A DNA stretch of 64,000 bases from Symsagittifera roscoffensis. Lineage: Eukaryota > Xenacoelomorpha > Acoela > Convolutidae. A model generated the notes under the pieces. The model searched no databases. It was not told the DNA's origin and saw nothing but the letters and a program-made list of their open reading frames with translations. The position numbers and the translations under genes were made by a program. Shown here one piece after another: positions 45,950 to 58,500 of this stretch. How positions within the stretch are numbered: the first letter of the stretch is position 1; every line of letters starts with the position of its first letter. The stretch is from positions 51,848,684-51,912,683 of the forward strand of contig NC_087064.1 in assembly GCF_963678635.1 (NCBI RefSeq). The letters run 5' to 3'.

Positions 45950-46697
45950 TTCAAGAAATTCTTGTAGGTAGGCTCAAATTTTTTGGGGAGCAGATCATAT
46001 ATGCATGGCGGGTAGAAACCACCTATCTGTGTATGAAAATACACACAGTTGGTTAAACTACGTCAGATATATTATGAAGGTTCCATTGTAAAGCCAGAGC
46101 TCTGTGTGCAGTTGGAGAAAGTTTAGATTGTCGCGATTGCCAAAAAGGGCTATTTCCGTATCAGTAGTCATGAGAACAAGTCAACCATCATGAGCACAAA
46201 TATTTCATCATTTACCTCAAAAAATGAAGCAATGAGCTTCCTTTGGTACCATTTTTGTCCAGTTGAGCTTTTTTCAGAAACGTAGCTGTTTCCGCTAGCT
46301 AGTTCAAAGTCATTCTTTCAGCTCTTTGAGGCTGAGAGTATCAGTAGTTAGCAACATAATTCAATTCAAACAGTCGGGCTATACAAAATTTCGACGAAAC
46401 TTTTTATATTACTCGGAACAAACATCGGAACATACTCGGAAGTTTGTCATCCGAAAAATTTCTCAAGAAATTTTTCAAGAAGTTCAAAAAATCTATAACC
46501 TTAATTTTTTTTTTGAGAATGTGTGGAATGCTTAAAGAAAGTAGTTTTCCATGGAACTCGTTCCTTGCGGGTGAGTCCATTTGTAAACAGAAAAACCTAA
46601 ATCCATGAAACTGACAACTCCCCTTCTTGGTCGTTTGTAAAAAAAAGATAGCGATGCAAAAGAACAGCATTCTTGGGAGCTTGTTTTCGCCATTCAA
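45950..46697 (-). pseudogene. MULE/FLYWCH transposase relic 2
   Basis: 46697-46404 has a FLYWCH-like start (TKKGSCQFHGFRFF). 46140-45950 reads ELWLYNGTF, then across a frame change HTQIGGFYPPCIYDLLPKKF and PTYKNFLNGL. In MULE transposases I recall DGTFK, F-Q-L, P-YCLL-K and TY-x3-F-x2-L in this order, so this covers the half complementary to the relic at 18.8-19.2 kb. Not functional. Confidence 0.45.
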
Positions 46698-46929
46698 AGT
46701 GAGAGATGGAAAAGTGAAAATGTGTGGATCATCTTAAAGACCGTGTGTGTGGATGAATTTCAGGATTTTTTAAGGAGCCTGTCTATGGATGATACTCCAT
46801 AGACATTAAACTGCAGTAGGAACATTCGTGACGTGACCTTGATACTAGCAGTCTTGCTAAACTTACGTTAGCAACAGATGAGAGGATAAAAATTTTCTTG
46901 TAATTTCAAAATTTGGTTCATGACTTTTT

Positions 46930-47290
46930 GTTTTCAAAAATTGAACGCTTAATTTCTAGCTTGTTTCGACTATTTTTGAAACAGTTTTTTTTTCTCCAGA
47001 CGATTTTCGATTTTTTAATTAGCTCAATTTAGCAAATTTTTGTAATACCATTGTAAACGTATTGCTGCCCTGAGCTAACATTTAAAAACAAATTTTATCT
47101 GAAATTAGTTTTCTTAAACTTATGAGTTTTAGGAGATTGCCGATTTGCCTATTTTTGGACACATGATGCGTCAATATATTTCTTGCTATAATAACGCGCG
47201 TGCTGTAAGCTTTGTGCAAAAATTCATTCATTTTGTTCGAAGCAAACACTTGTCCATAGACCTTAAAAGGCATTGGGATTTATATAATCT
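46930..47290 (+). repeat. Dispersed repeat R, degenerate copy
   Basis: Matches R from TTTTTTTTTCTCCAGACGAT through GAGATTGCCGATTTGCC and TAATAACGCGCGTGC to AGACCTTAAAAGGCATTGGG. A detached right end lies at 46790-46860 (GTAGGAACATTCGTGACG). Confidence 0.55.
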
Positions 47291-47318
47291 AATATATAAA
47301 AGGCACTGGGATTTATAT

Positions 47319-47342
47319 AATAATAATAATAATAATAATAAT
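47319..47342. repeat. (AAT)n microsatellite
   Basis: Eight AAT/TAA repeats next to a short duplicated AAAAGGCA(C/T)TGGGATT; the locus is likely length-polymorphic. Confidence 0.85.
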
Positions 47343-47459
47343 TGTAGTTCCTGCGAATCGCAGAGGAGCTATCAGTAGGCCTTAACAGTCCTGTCGAGGA
47401 TAGTCCATTTGTATTATCTCCCCACATTCCAGACATTGTTATTTTTTTGCGACTCAAGG

Positions 47460-47650
47460 CCGTTTTTTTCGCGTCTAGAACTTTTACGTGGTACCACTAT
47501 TGCAGCCAAATTTGGTCAGGTTGTGGTAGACCTGAAGGTGGAGGTCAAGTGAGAGCTTGTCCTCACACTCTATCATTGCCATGGCATGGGATCGAATAGA
47601 CGATCTGACGATTTCGAAGTGAACGCCTTACCACTGTGCTAAGTGCCTCT
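47460..47650 (-). repeat. tRNA-derived SINE
   Basis: On the minus strand the head reads GGCACTTAGCACAGTGGTAA (A box TAGCACAGTGG, about 47645-47626), then after about 35 bases CTATTCGATCCC (B-box-like, about 47592-47581) and ATGCC pairing with the initial GGCA. The body runs to about 47460. The anticodon region does not fold convincingly, so it is a SINE head rather than a tRNA gene. Confidence 0.6.
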
Positions 47651-48129
47651 AATAAACTAAGTTATATAAACTAAGGGCTTCAGCCAAACACGAGCAGTCT
47701 CCTTTTTGTTTCACTTTGCCTAAATTTTTGATTAAAATGAAACGGAGTTATGAAATAGTATATCAGAACGTCAACAATCTTAGCAGCCTAGCTTGGCTTT
47801 TATAATCACATATTTGCTTCGCCCGTACCCAGTCAAAAACTTCAGAATGATTTTGTCAAATTCTGCAAGAAAAAAATCATATCAGTGCGATAGGTAATAT
47901 CTGTGAACGTGTTTGTAAAACGTGTTCGTTAAATTTCCGAAGCTTATAAATCTAAGCAACAGTGTTTTTTTCTCTTCTAAGGAGACTAAAGAAATGTCTG
48001 ATTTGTATAAACAGAAACCTGGTACCACAAAAAAGAAAAAAGATTAGGAGAAAAATTGTGGTAACTAAAGATAAATCTAAAAAAGCAAAAAGCAGGACTA
48101 AGTAAAAGAAATAACCCCGCTGGATATAT

Positions 48130-51100
48130 TTGATACGTCAAAATACGAAGCCCTTAATTTTTCACCACCATCCGAATTTGATTTTAGGGTTTGAGGTCAC
48201 TGGCATTGGGTTGCGAGTAGTGATCCTTTGGATAGAGCAAAAAGTCATCCATTGGACAATCTCTGGGGTTTTCTTCTTTAGAAGGTGCATCTTTCTTTTG
48301 CTGCTAAATTTAACGGAATGTTAATACATTGAGCAATGGGTTCCGAAATTACTGAAATTGTCAATGGACCGGGACGCAGTTTGCCTTTGAACTTGGGATC
48401 TGATTTACGCAACAAAAATCTGTTGTTTAGGGTGACGGCATGGCCTGAGGAGTTCATGGTCGTTTTTTGATGAGGTTAAAGTAAGGCTCATCGTTTTTCC
48501 GATTTTTGACTTTTTTTCTCTGAAAATTAGTATATTTCCTGCAGCTTTTTCCTGTTCAGGTAGCCGCCTTCTTCTTCATCCTACCAGGTGTAAATTCTGC
48601 TCCTTGAAAGAATAGAACTTCCTTCATCTAAATGATTATCATGTCAAGTCAATTTTCTTCGAGCCTGTTTAGCAGTCCGGTTGAACAGTCTTTCATAAGA
48701 AGTGTACTCGGTGTTTCATTGTTTTGTAATGCTCAAATTGCAGATGACGAATCTAATATCGGTTGAGGTAATGCGAACAACATAGACAGTTATTTAGCTT
48801 AAAAGGTATTACAAATTTTTCTACAAATTCATTTCATCTATGCTCTCCCACTGTACAATAAAAAAGTTCAAAATTATGTTTTTCAAAGAAATTAATTCTT
48901 TTTTCGAATGATTTGAAGCCAGAGGATAAGAACATGACACAACATTTTGACCTTTTCTAGGGAACCTAATTAAATGACCAAAATTACTGTTTAAAAAGAG
49001 ATAACTGAAAGTGAACTTTTATTCTGTGGGTTTTTCTAATTAACCATTTTTTCCAAGTAAATTTCGTGAATTGATCGATATCTTATAGGGTATATTTTTT
49101 CGTTCCCCAAATGCCCTCCAACGGTCCAGCAAAGTGAAAATTCTGTGCTTTATTGGAAATTGATAAGTCAGGAAGTTTAGTCGGGTATTCCGTTCCCAAC
49201 AAGACTTTGAGAATCTTACTGGATCTTAGATGTTGGTGACCAGATTTACTCAGCTAGAAGTTTCACTCGAATAATAATTAAAGCGCCTCGTTTATCATGG
49301 AGTCGAAGCCTGCATGTATAGCTGCCAGGACAAATAGTTTGATGTCCAGGAAGAGCAGCACATCCTTCACCTGAAGATATTTTCCGTAGTTTTTTTGTAT
49401 GTCCCATGAACTCACAATAGTCTGCCGTTCTTAATTGTCCAAATTAAAACCCAAATTAATTTGTCGCTTTTGGCCGTTGTTTGGAGCAATTTCCTCGATC
49501 AGTGATTTTCTGGGTTAACTGAGAGTTGGGTAATGAGAGATCAGACTTATAAAAATTTTAAAAACAAGGTGGTCGTCGGTAAAAATTCTTTTTTGAAATT
49601 CAATGTTTTTTATCTTCAACTGAGACAACGAAAAGAGGGTTCAGGGAGTATGTGTTTCGAAAATCGACTTTGCTCTGTGGATTTTTGGATTGTTGAAATG
49701 GAAGTTTTGTTAGATATAAAAAACTTAAAAGTGGTGCGTCTGAGAAGTCATTTTTTATATAACTGAAATTGGAGTTGTCTACTGGTAAAAAATAAGGTAC
49801 AATTTTGTGCCCAAATGTAGAATTGCTACAAAGTTTGTATAAGGAGCAAAACAAATCATAATAGCAGTATCAAGTTTAGATTTGAAAAATGCTATCGAGC
49901 AGGTTCCGGTCTTTCGAACAAACATATGCCAGCGACGCCCTATTTAAAAATAATTTTTTAAGCATGATCGTAATCACTGTTTCATGACTTTTACCAAGTT
50001 TTGCCAAATGCAGTCAAATTAATTTTTTCTGATTTTAGTTTTTTGAAAGTTAGGGTATGGACGTTGTGCCAATAGTAGACTGACTCTTAATTCAACAGAA
50101 GTCAGGAAAAAAACAAGCGTTGACATATTACGTACAATTTTCACATATTAGTTTATCGACCCAAAAAATGAACAGTGTGGCAGAGAGGTTTTTTGCACCA
50201 GCTTTACCGACCACAAGTTTCACCCCATTTTTGGATATTTTGAATTGCATTTTATTAAGAGTTACTGTAAGAATGCACGTTTTTCGTTATAACTATCATG
50301 TTGTTTTATCCAAGGTTGCGCGTGTATTAGTAACAATTGTTTTGTGTTTTTCCATTGATCTTTAAAAAGTTATTAAAATTTCCTTGCAAAATTCAGTGAA
50401 TAGCATGCTTTTTGAAAGTGAAAACTTGGCTCTTCGGAACTCGTTTGGCTGATTGCTGAATTCATATAAGCCAGTTAAAGCTTTTTAAGTACCTGTGGCT
50501 TTTGCACCTATTACGGTAAAGTTGCATTGGTTACTCGTTTGAATTAGCTGTAAACGTTTTATAGGTCTGACTTACTGAACTATATTTGTCCATTCAGAAA
50601 TTCTGGCAATTGCAAAGCTACGTTTTCACGGTTATTCGATGTTTGATACTTATTTTTAAATTTTTGATCATTTAAAACATTGGGGTCATGAGTAATTTTA
50701 GATAGCCCGTCCTTTTTTTGTAATTACGATAGGGTTAATAAAACAACCTTTGTGGCATTTTCTAATCTTACGATGTGACGTTCGTTGTCCATTCTCTTGA
50801 GTTTTTTTTTACCTTGCCAGTAAATGGAAGATAACTATTCTGCTTTTTGCTTAGACCAATTTAGAAGGTGAAAGAAAGTGTGTAATCTTTCAATCACTTG
50901 GCTCTTACCAGTTCTAATAATTAGATATTTGAAACTTATGAAAATATTGGTGTGAGAAAACTGTTCTGTTCGTCTTCTATCCTCAGTTTAAGAAAAATGT
51001 CATTTCCCAAAGTTCCTTGCCAGTCCTCCGAAAATCAGCAACAGTGATTCTTCAGAAAAATTAGCTATTGAGCGGAGTTCTAGTTTTTGACCTTGATTTT

Positions 51101-51410
51101 CCCCATCATGTTGATTTTGCCATCCCTAAAATTGCAATATATTTTTTTTCTTCACTTTTCCTCAAGGTGTTTTTTCGGATTTGAAAGTCTGAGGTTTAGC
51201 CCGTGAAGGACGTTCTGTTTGATGAAGCTGGCGTGGTTTGCTGAGTCAACTGGTTTTTTCTTTTTTTTAAGGTAATTTTCCAACCCATTTCTATGTTAAG
51301 AAGCTTTTTTGCTTCTAATGCGTTTTGATCAGATACAATTCTTACACTGAGTTCAGAATAATTATCATCGACGCTCTGAGCGTTCTCGTTCCTCATCGAT
51401 CACTCCATTT
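48130..51410 (-). pseudogene. Decayed Ty3/Gypsy relic related to element A
   Basis: On the minus strand, recognisable pol blocks occur in order: RT near 50555-50425 (SNQCNFTVIGAKATGT, then GLYEFSNQPNEF; element A has SNQCTFKIVGGEVTGS and GLGDMPNEF), the integrase zinc lead-in near 49400-49240 (NYGKYLQVKDVLLFLDIKL, then LAE*IWSP), the core start at 49140-49050 (HFAGPLEGIWGTKKYTL; element A HAS FAGPLPLVWGTKNTY), and an IN C-terminal stretch near 48430 (FKGKLRPGPLTISVI). It is riddled with stops, so much older than element A. LTRs not found. Confidence 0.65.
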
Positions 51411-53394
51411 ATTGATCACAATACTTGCTCCTCGTTGCACAGTAATTTCAACGCGTTGTATGTACAATTATTGTTTTGTTCAGTTTCTTGCACAATTTTT
51501 ATAGAGAATCGTTTGTTTCTTGGTTTGAAAAGTTTGGCAAAAAGTCCTAGATATATAATTTATACATATGATTTTTTAGATAGACAGAAAACCGAGTGAC
51601 CCTTTGTAATTGAAATTCCATACTTCATGCTTGAATTGCTCCCAATTTTGGGACTGTGTTCATTTTTGCATTAACATTTTTAACTTTCAAAATCATAACT
51701 CGACCAGCTGGTCGTCAGTCTTGTCAAATCTTTCAGTTTCTAATAATTAAATAGCCATTCTAGTCTATTAGAGCCTGAAAAAGCGCTTCCTTATAGTGGT
51801 AGAGAGAAGTTTCAAATGGGTCTCACTCTTCTGCATATTGCTAATGAGAACATCTCTTATTTGTACTGCTGCATCGTTCTCTCGGATATTGCTCGTGCTT
51901 GTTATGTCTTTCAATGCTCCACAGGACTGCTCAGAGGACTTCCTGTCTCTCTATGCTCGATTTATGAGATGAAACTTCTCAAATTTTGGATTAGTAGATT
52001 TGTTAAAAGCAGAGTGTAGATATTCCATGAAATTTTCAAATTATTTTGCTAAGTTTTTATTACTCTAGGTATGTTCTGAGCAAAGACTTTTTCTTCGAGG
52101 GTTAATAAAAGATGGAGCGCAACTTTTTGGGAGTTTCTGCCCTTCCCATCCCATTGAACCTTTTCTTTTTTTTACCTTATCTTCTTTTCCTCTGCAGATT
52201 GGTATATTTTCATAGCGATCTTGTTCATTTTTCCCGACTGACTCTTTATCAGTCCAGCTCATCACCTGGCGCTTGCTCCAAGATTGGAGTTTGAGTTACT
52301 GGGATCTCTGGTCCGCTAAGAATGTCGATGTACTGTTTTTTTGCAATCATCGCCACTTGAAATTGGTCACTCCGCTGGGTCCAGAAAATCGGCTGCTCCG
52401 AGATGTAGTTTGGCCAAAAAAGAATTTTTCACAAGTTCGGTTGATTTGACTGCACTATAAAAACATGTTAAGATGTTCTAACTTACGATGTACGAACTAT
52501 CCACACTAAACTATAAATTATAACAAATAAGAAAGGCACTGAAGTGAACGAACTGTCTGTTCCTAAGCAAAAACGAACAGTGAAAAATCGACCGTTGGTT
52601 GACAGGTATCTAATCAATACTGGTCATAAGTATAAAGTGTTAAAACAAATCCCGACAGAGTCCAAGGCCTCTGGGGAAAAAAGGGCATTCGCCCTTCTTC
52701 TAATTACGCTTGTGATTTCTTTTGAATACTTTTGAACTATTCAAAATCGATTTAAGTATTTAAATATGTCTTTTTCACTAAAAAAAATCAAAACGATTTT
52801 GTTTTTTGCTTGTTGATTATTGAATTTTCAATTATAAGGAAAAATATTGAAAACTCGCGATGCCTATTTTTTTCTACCTACCGAACCGGGTTTGGTTCTT
52901 TTAGAATCAAACATTTGCGTGGGTAATGTCTTCATTCGATGATTGTCTTCATTAGTAAAATTGGTATTTTTCCGCTCTTTGAATAACTTGTTTCAAAATT
53001 GTGGTTCAAATCTCGCTATCCGCAAAACTCTAAAAATATTGAGAACTGAGCGCAATTGGAACCAAGGGCGGATGTTGGCCTTTCTGTAAGAGGTATTTTA
53101 AAAAAAAATGTCAAAAAAATTTTCGACATGTTTTTAAGTCGACCAAATAAATTTTCTGAGCTGTTCCAAATCACTTTAAACTTTAAAGACCATGTTTAGC
53201 CCAGTTTTCTGCGTCACAGGCAAATTTTTTGGGGAAAAAAGGCCATAAAAGACGCTTTGAGGCTTTTTTTGAAATTTTTTGATCAGTTCAACACCGCTAA
53301 GAAAAGTATCGCTAAAAAGTATGATTTGAATGTTTATGGAAATCATCATTTTCCTCAAATTTCAAATTTCCTCAAATTACCTTTCATGTAGACG

Positions 53395-53510
53395 TTAGCA
53401 ACACTAAATTTCGAGTCGGCAGGGGGTCGAATCCCTGAGGGATGGAAGGGCGTCTGGCCCAGCCATTCACCCTTCCCCCCGCTCTTCCGCCCCTCTAATT
53501 CCGCTACTGC
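53395..53510 (+). repeat. tRNA-like GC-rich patch (possible SINE head)
   Basis: GGGGGTCGAATCCCT at 53421 resembles a tRNA T-arm/B box and is followed by a GC-rich run unlike its AT-rich surroundings. The A box upstream (TTAGCAACACT) is poor. Weak call. Confidence 0.3.
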
Positions 53511-54077
53511 ATGAAACGTTTTGGCGTTTACTCACGAAATTATTTTAAAAAATCAAAATCTTGGCATTTACTTACGAAAGTGTTTAAGAAACTCAAAAAC
53601 TCAAAAACTTTTCTGTATCCTGGATCACAGTTTAAGAGATCGTTCTTTTAGCGGTGTCATGTCTTTTTTGCGTAATCGCGCCGCAATTGCTCTCTTTCTT
53701 TCGCAAAACTTTAATAAGTTAAATCAAATTATAAATTAGGCTGCAAAAACAATTTCATTCATAATTGACAAAAAGTTTTCAATGTTAAGTCTTCATACGA
53801 TTGAACAAAAATTCTTTCAACCATTCCCGAGTTTTCGCCACATTTTGGCTGTACAAATCGAGTTGCTCGATGAACTTTTGCTTTATTTGTGTTTCCATGT
53901 CAACACATGTAGATAAATTTTTGGATGAAAGAAACTGGAAAAATTGGTTCAGTTTGTCAAGTTCAGTTTGGGCTGTGATAAAAGAGGCCACTTGAAGGAT
54001 GACTGGGCAAAATTGGCTGCTGTTGAAGACATTCTGAAGAAACCTAAAGCAGATACAAACTGGAATGAAACTGCGCG

Positions 54078-54320
54078 TATCAGGGCAAAACCCTGATTGT
54101 CCCGACTGCCTTTTAAAGTCTTTGGAGCGTAATGAAAAATAACGAAACTTTTTTTAATTCAAGGTTTTTCGTAAAAATCATCCCGCCACACGCCATATAA
54201 AGTACAAAGTGACAGATTTTGCTCCTAGTAACAAATCAATTATGGCAAATAAGCTTCTTTCAACCAATTTGAAACGATTTCTAAGACGGATTAAATCTCC
54301 TTATAAGCTCAAAATATAAT
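54078..54320 (-). repeat. Dispersed repeat R, truncated copy
   Basis: Opens TATCAGGGCAAAACCCTGAT, the R right-end hairpin, then CCCGACTGCC, ACGCCATATAAAGTACAAAG and CTAGTAACAAATCAATTATG. It stops before the R left half. Confidence 0.65.
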
Positions 54321-55559
54321 AGAATTAAGAAAAAGAATTCAAACTCTGATTTACAGATTGAGTTCTTTATATCAGATTTAGCTAGCAATGAAAACAACTT
54401 TTCCGAAGTTCATATTGTTTTTCTGCAAACATTAGGATGAAATAGATTACGCATGGAAAATCTAACCACCTTGTTAGTTTGAATGAGCTATCAACCTCAG
54501 AATCAGTACGTTACTTTCTGAAAAAAAATCCAAAAAAAAACGGTTACATTTTCAAAATTTGGACACTTTCTAGGCCATATTAATTTCTAAAAGCAGGGCA
54601 TATCCATTTGCGCAGGGAAGATTTGCATAAATTTTTTGTCTTTCAGTTCAACACTTATTATTCTATTTGGCAGGGTAGTTTTTGAGAAAAGTAAAAAAGT
54701 TTAAAGAACTAACCAATATGTCAGAATTTGGGCTTGTTTGAGGGCATAATTTTTCCCAGCAAGTTTAGGGAATAGCCGATTGAGAAGGGGATATCCCCAT
54801 TATTGGTTCTTTTGATCGAAACCTTCATCTCAGATTTTTGCAATTTATATTTGAAAAAAAAAGAAAAAATTCGAAAGAATTGGATCAAAAATTGCGCTAC
54901 TGAAACTTTCGAAGGTCGCAGAATGAAAAGAGATTGGCGGAATATTAAGACACGTAGAAAGGCTGCCAGTTTTTCAATTAGTACCCTTTTTTGAAAATTG
55001 GTACAGCAGTTTTCGAGAAAAACTGAAATTTCAGCTGAATTGCAAAAGGTTTCAGAAAGCGTTGCAAAAAAAAAAAACTAACAAATCCCGTACATTTTCA
55101 TAAATTTCACTAGCCATGAAAAAAGCAGCAAAAAATAATCATAAATTGCCGCTGTTTAAATAGTTGTAATTATGATTAAATTGAAATCTGACAAAATTTC
55201 TACCAAATCAGCACTTTTATTTGCAACTTAAGTTGGAAAAACTCTTAGTAATAGTACACCACACTTCGCTTGTGTAAATAAGCAGCCTCTGGACAAAAAT
55301 GCTAGGATAGACCTAATGTTTAGTTGATGATGACGATTAAAAAAAAACAAGTATACTGGCAATCTTTTTCAAGGTTAAAGCTCATCAACGAAAAAAGACC
55401 AGCATACGAACTATAATGAACTAATCAAATTTTTAATTTACACGGAACGTTTCTGGTACCTTCATCAAAATGTTTACAAATGTTTCTGGATTGAAAAAAT
55501 AATGCTTCAGTTTCAAACGAAAACCGAAGCCAACCTTTCTGTTTCATAACTAATCAAAA

Positions 55560-58500
55560 TTACCCTGGATCCTGTGGGTATCCCTGGTTGAGGTTGCTAA
55601 GGTGATCGAGGGTTAGTAGCACACTTTGAGGGTAGACGCAGAGACCACTGATCAGGAGAACTGCCTCTGGTTCAGAAAGTTGCAACTCATTCCTTTTTAA
55701 CTTTTCCCACAGTCTAAACGCTTCAAGTTTAATTTCAAAATTAGGAAACCCAGAACTTTTGGTTGTTAGCAGAAAGCAAACGTCCCACGCTCAAAATTGA
55801 AGTACACTTTTTAGAAAAATTTAGTGCTTTTGAAAATTTGAGAAAAATATAACAGCAAAAAAAGTCAGAGCCTTCTACCTTAGTCATTTATTATTGACCT
55901 GAGGTTCAAACGTCACATTCATACCGTATATTGGCGTTTACATCATTGTCGTAAGTCATGGCTAGTCCAGTGATGATGCTGTTCTTTAAAGTGGAACTGA
56001 AGTGACTTCTCTCTGTGGTTAACAATTGGAGCCAGTCCTCCCACACGTCGAGAGAGGACGAGGAAAGAGCGGTTTGGATCGCAGTCGAGTGATGCTCCAG
56101 AGAAAGAAACCACCTGTCATTTGGAACAATTTTTGTCATGTTTTGAAGAATTTGAGACTTCAGATGTCATTCAAATTTTTAAAATCACAAAACAAATTAC
56201 ACTACAATTTTTTGGGAAATATTATTTCTATTTGAATGACCGAATAAAAGTTTTTCCATTAATAGATGTGCTTATAACCGTACTGTACGTACGTTAGATA
56301 AGCTCATAAGCTCAAAACCGAACCCAACCTTTCTGTTTCATAACTAATCAAAGTTACCCTGGATCCTGATGGTAGGATTTTTAAAGCTAGCATCTGAATT
56401 ACTAGCCTGATTTTGTCTTCTTTCGAGTGTGATGTTTTGTAATCTTCCATGAGAAACTCGAGGAACACCCTCATTCTGCGATGACATGACATCGAGTTTG
56501 ATCCACTCTCGAAGAAACAGGTCCACTTAGACACCACAGACTGACACGCCCACCTGGAACACACATTCGTGACAGCAAATATTGATTATTGTGAGCAAGC
56601 TTTATTATGAAAAAAACCATAGAACATTCGTGTCATGAAAAAATTGATATTTATGAGAAATTTTCATTTTAAAAAACCATTAAAGTGACCGGCTAAGTGA
56701 CTGTCGTCACTTGGGACTTTGCTTTCTTAGCAAACGCGTCATCTATGGAAATTAGTTGTTGAACTGTGAGTACGTTTTGTATGAGTTGGATGAAGACAGA
56801 GAAGAGAAGTCGATATCTAAGTCACACAGTTTGTACATCGAAGACCAGATCGGACGATAGAATCTCTGAAACATAATAATAAATCAAGTTTAATTAATTG
56901 CAGTCCTCATTCAAAGACCAGCAAACCCCAATTCGGAATATGAGTTTCACAATTTTTTCTACCAATTTCTGCGTACCAAGAGTCGGCGTACCAAATTTCA
57001 TAATAATCGGCAAATGTGAACAAAAGTTTGCAGGTTGGGGGAAGCGAAGGAAAAAGAGCCACAACTTGTGCTCGTGCTTGTTGAAATAATTTGCTCGAAT
57101 TCTGTTACCCCGAACTTAGTAACACTGATGAATTTAAGTTTTTTCCCACCTTGATAAGAGAGGGCATCGTGGAATGGAACAGAGTCACGGAAGCGTGTGT
57201 AAGTTGCCCCACCACTTCCCAGCCGAGGGGGTGATACTCGCTCCCCCCGTAGTCTACCAGGCCGAACAGAATGTGAGCAGGTAGACGACTGTTCCTGTCA
57301 ACAAAATGGCTCGCCCAAGGCTACTAACAACTTAAAAGCGAAGTACACGCGGATAAATATTATAACAAATATAACTAGTTGTTGTCCTACTGATTTCGGC
57401 GCACTACCATGCTCTTAAATGGAATATCCAATTTTCTGTTTATTTCCCTAGAACAAAAAGTTGCTTCGGACCTGATTCAAAAAGCTTGGAGCACAGATGA
57501 TCTGAATTTACGCAGCTTCTAGAAATATTAACTAAACGTGCGCACCAACTGCAAACCGGAACACTTAAAAGTCTAAAAAAACTTGGCCACGTATGTTTCA
57601 ACTGAAAGCTTGCTTTGTGTCAAACCTTAAAACGGGAAAACTACTATGAAGAATAATTGGTTGATTTGGAATACTAGTTTGAACACTCACTGTACAAGAA
57701 TATAGGCACTGCATAGCAGAGAGTATCTCGTTTTCACATCTGAGAGCACCTAAAAAACCAAGCCTGCGATTAAATCAAATCATTTGAAAATGAAAAAAAC
57801 TTCAAAAAATTAGCCCAAAAATGATATTTTGGCCTGTTTTTCAATTAAATGTTTATATGTTAAGTTTTTTTTTCTGCAAACTAAGGTGTTTATAGTGTTT
57901 TTTAAGAATTCGGAAAATCAAGTAGGTCGAACAAAAAAGTAAGTTTACAAAACTTTCAAATTTTTTGTTGAAGACCCCACTCCCACGCAAAAAAAAACCA
58001 ATGAGCAAGATCGTGCGGATGACCATGGCAAATATACTCGGTGAAAAAAAAGCATTGTAAATTTTCCATTTTTAATTCAAAATTAGAAGAATGGGCATAT
58101 TTTTTTATGTAAGGTACAGTTTAAACTCACAGGTGTTGTGGAGTAATTGAGCAGGCGTTTAGATAGTTCTGCCCACTGGGAATGAGGATAGTTGGCCAGG
58201 AAGTAGGGGGTGTCTTCTGATGGAGAGTGGGAGAGGGGAAGATGACCTCTGCCAATACTGCTCGGATGGGCTGAAAAGTTTACAGATCATAACTGTTATG
58301 CATTAAACTATCACTTTCACATTACCCTACAAAAGGACAAAAACCGGTTCAGCAGTTATTACCCTTTTAAGTGGACCCTTTCTCTAGATTTGTTCATGAA
58401 TAAACCATTCTATAGACAGATTGTGTTAAGCAGGCACATTACAAAATGTGTATTTTTCCTTCTTGAAATCTAATTGAAGATTGGACTTAAATACTTAAAC

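Noticed and set aside
47581-47650. Possible tRNA gene on the minus strand.
   Set aside because: A and B boxes are present, but the anticodon arm does not fold cleanly and a SINE-like body follows.
51196-51396. 66-codon minus-strand ORF with ordered-looking composition.
   Set aside because: Lies at the upstream edge of the Gypsy relic with no partner exon or recognisable motif; left unassigned.
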